Shown here piece by piece: positions 63,753-64,000 of a DNA stretch of 64,000 bases; within the stretch, counting starts at the first letter, position 1, and each line of letters begins with the position of its first letter. Location of the stretch: NCBI GenBank assembly GCA_046704745.1, contig JBJKRL010000047.1, forward strand, positions 1 to 64,000, read 5' to 3'. Origin of the DNA: CAWGGS01 sp046704745 (GTDB lineage: Bacteria > Desulfobacterota > Desulfobulbia > Desulfobulbales > Desulfocapsaceae). Below the pieces are notes generated by a model. That model was not told the origin of the DNA and did no database searches. It saw only the letters and a program-made list of their open reading frames with translations. A program made the translations under genes and the position numbers.

Positions 63753-63783
63753 ATTGTAAACCCTGACGTAACGTCAGGGGCAA
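63753..63783 (-). promoter_or_regulatory. MerR-type self-promoter with 19-bp palindromic operator
   Basis: A perfect palindrome CCCTGACGTAACGTCAGGG (63761-63779) lies between a -35-like TTGCCC (63778-63783) and a -10-like TACAAT (63753-63758) on the minus strand. The spacer is exactly 19 bases, the elongated spacing typical of MerR-family promoters. It sits immediately upstream of the fused regulator. Confidence 0.82.
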
Positions 63784-64000
63784 GAGAAAAGCTCTTTTAT
63801 ATTGAATATGATCAAATAAAAGAATTATCCGGATTATGTGTACCTAACGATACTCGGGGGAGAGCGGAACCTGCTCTGAGTATGCTTCCAGCTTTACCAA
63901 AAGAATATATAATCCGGAAGAGCCTTATAAGGGATTTAGAAAGTTATGAGACGGGATAAGAGAAAACTACTCTGAAGCACTCTTCTTTTTCCCTGCCAGT
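63784..64000. other. Non-coding end of window with a hairpin
   Basis: No credible gene. An imperfect hairpin at 63850-63883 pairs ATACTC with GAGTAT and AGAGC with GCTCT, with five extra G on one side. A TAATCCGGAAGAGCC near 63910 resembles the units at 46.7-46.9 kb. Confidence 0.4.

Noticed and set aside
1..64000. CRISPR array, rRNA genes, phage or intact insertion sequence
   Set aside because: No regularly spaced identical repeats, no ribosomal RNA sequence and no intact transposase or phage gene seen.

Overview
The window looks like chromosomal DNA of a Gram-negative, probably anaerobic bacterium. Outer-membrane functions are present (Tol system, LpxC, LpxK, an LpxB-like protein), together with rubrerythrin, type III pantothenate kinase (CoaX), many signalling proteins and several small Cys-rich proteins typical of Desulfobacterota (former Deltaproteobacteria). 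A Desulfobulbales-like sulfate- or sulfur-metabolising relative is my best guess, from gene style only. Base composition is moderately AT-rich, except for a visibly GC-richer block at about 57.5-62 kb.

Layout. 0.15-4.6 kb (minus): tolQ-tolR-tolA-tolB-cpoB without pal. 5.0-10.1 kb (minus): ketosynthase, acyl carrier protein, two phytoene-desaturase-like flavoenzymes and a FabZ-like dehydratase, a small lipid or polyene pathway of unknown product. 10.3-13.1 kb: YjbQ, lpxC, lpxK. 13.3-18.2 kb: branched-chain amino-acid ABC transporter, with the binding protein facing the livG-F-H-M genes tail to tail across a strong bidirectional terminator. 18.9-24.6 kb: LpxB-like protein with altered active site, Smr protein, RluA-type pseudouridine synthase, molybdopterin-binding protein, nucleotide-sugar dehydrogenase, queD-queE. 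24.8-31.8 kb (plus): DUF1015 protein, N6-adenine methyltransferase, ComM, a membrane-anchored protein, a small unknown protein, thiL. 31.8-33.2 kb (minus): dCMP deaminase and an alpha/beta hydrolase. 33.7-37.6 kb: three response regulators in a row (pseudo-HD-GYP, HDOD, pseudo-HD-GYP), then tRNA-His. 37.9-46.7 kb: zinc-ribbon protein, a prephenate dehydratase-ACT-prephenate dehydrogenase fusion, a helicase-exonuclease fusion resembling MrfA+MrfB, SH3 protein, LD-carboxypeptidase, coaX, cutA and a Cys-rich partner. 47.4-51.6 kb: rubrerythrin, DUF6485 protein, an amidohydrolase pseudoenzyme, CorA, a DnaJ-like protein. 52.3-57.5 kb: hybrid histidine kinase, two small paralogues, a divergent YchF-like GTPase. 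57.5-62 kb (minus): MacAB-like efflux system with two permeases and a 55-residue Fe-S protein. 62.2-63.8 kb: a MerR regulator fused to a methyltransferase, with a recognisable self-operator.

The most interesting structure lies between the genes. A dispersed, decayed repeat family (seven pieces recognised by eye) has inverted ends related to TAGCCCGGATTTCTCAT and shares internal peptide fragments ('FIAK', 'GEHC'), so it looks like the relic of one mobile or coding element. Several pieces start exactly at, or within a few bases of, the stop codon of a neighbouring gene. A second, unrelated 170-bp GC-rich imperfect palindrome at 46981-47150 is flanked by a 10-bp direct repeat. Several proteins keep a family fold but have lost its catalytic residues (amidohydrolase, two HD-GYP-like regulators, LpxB-like protein, YchF-like GTPase), and three gene fusions are notable.
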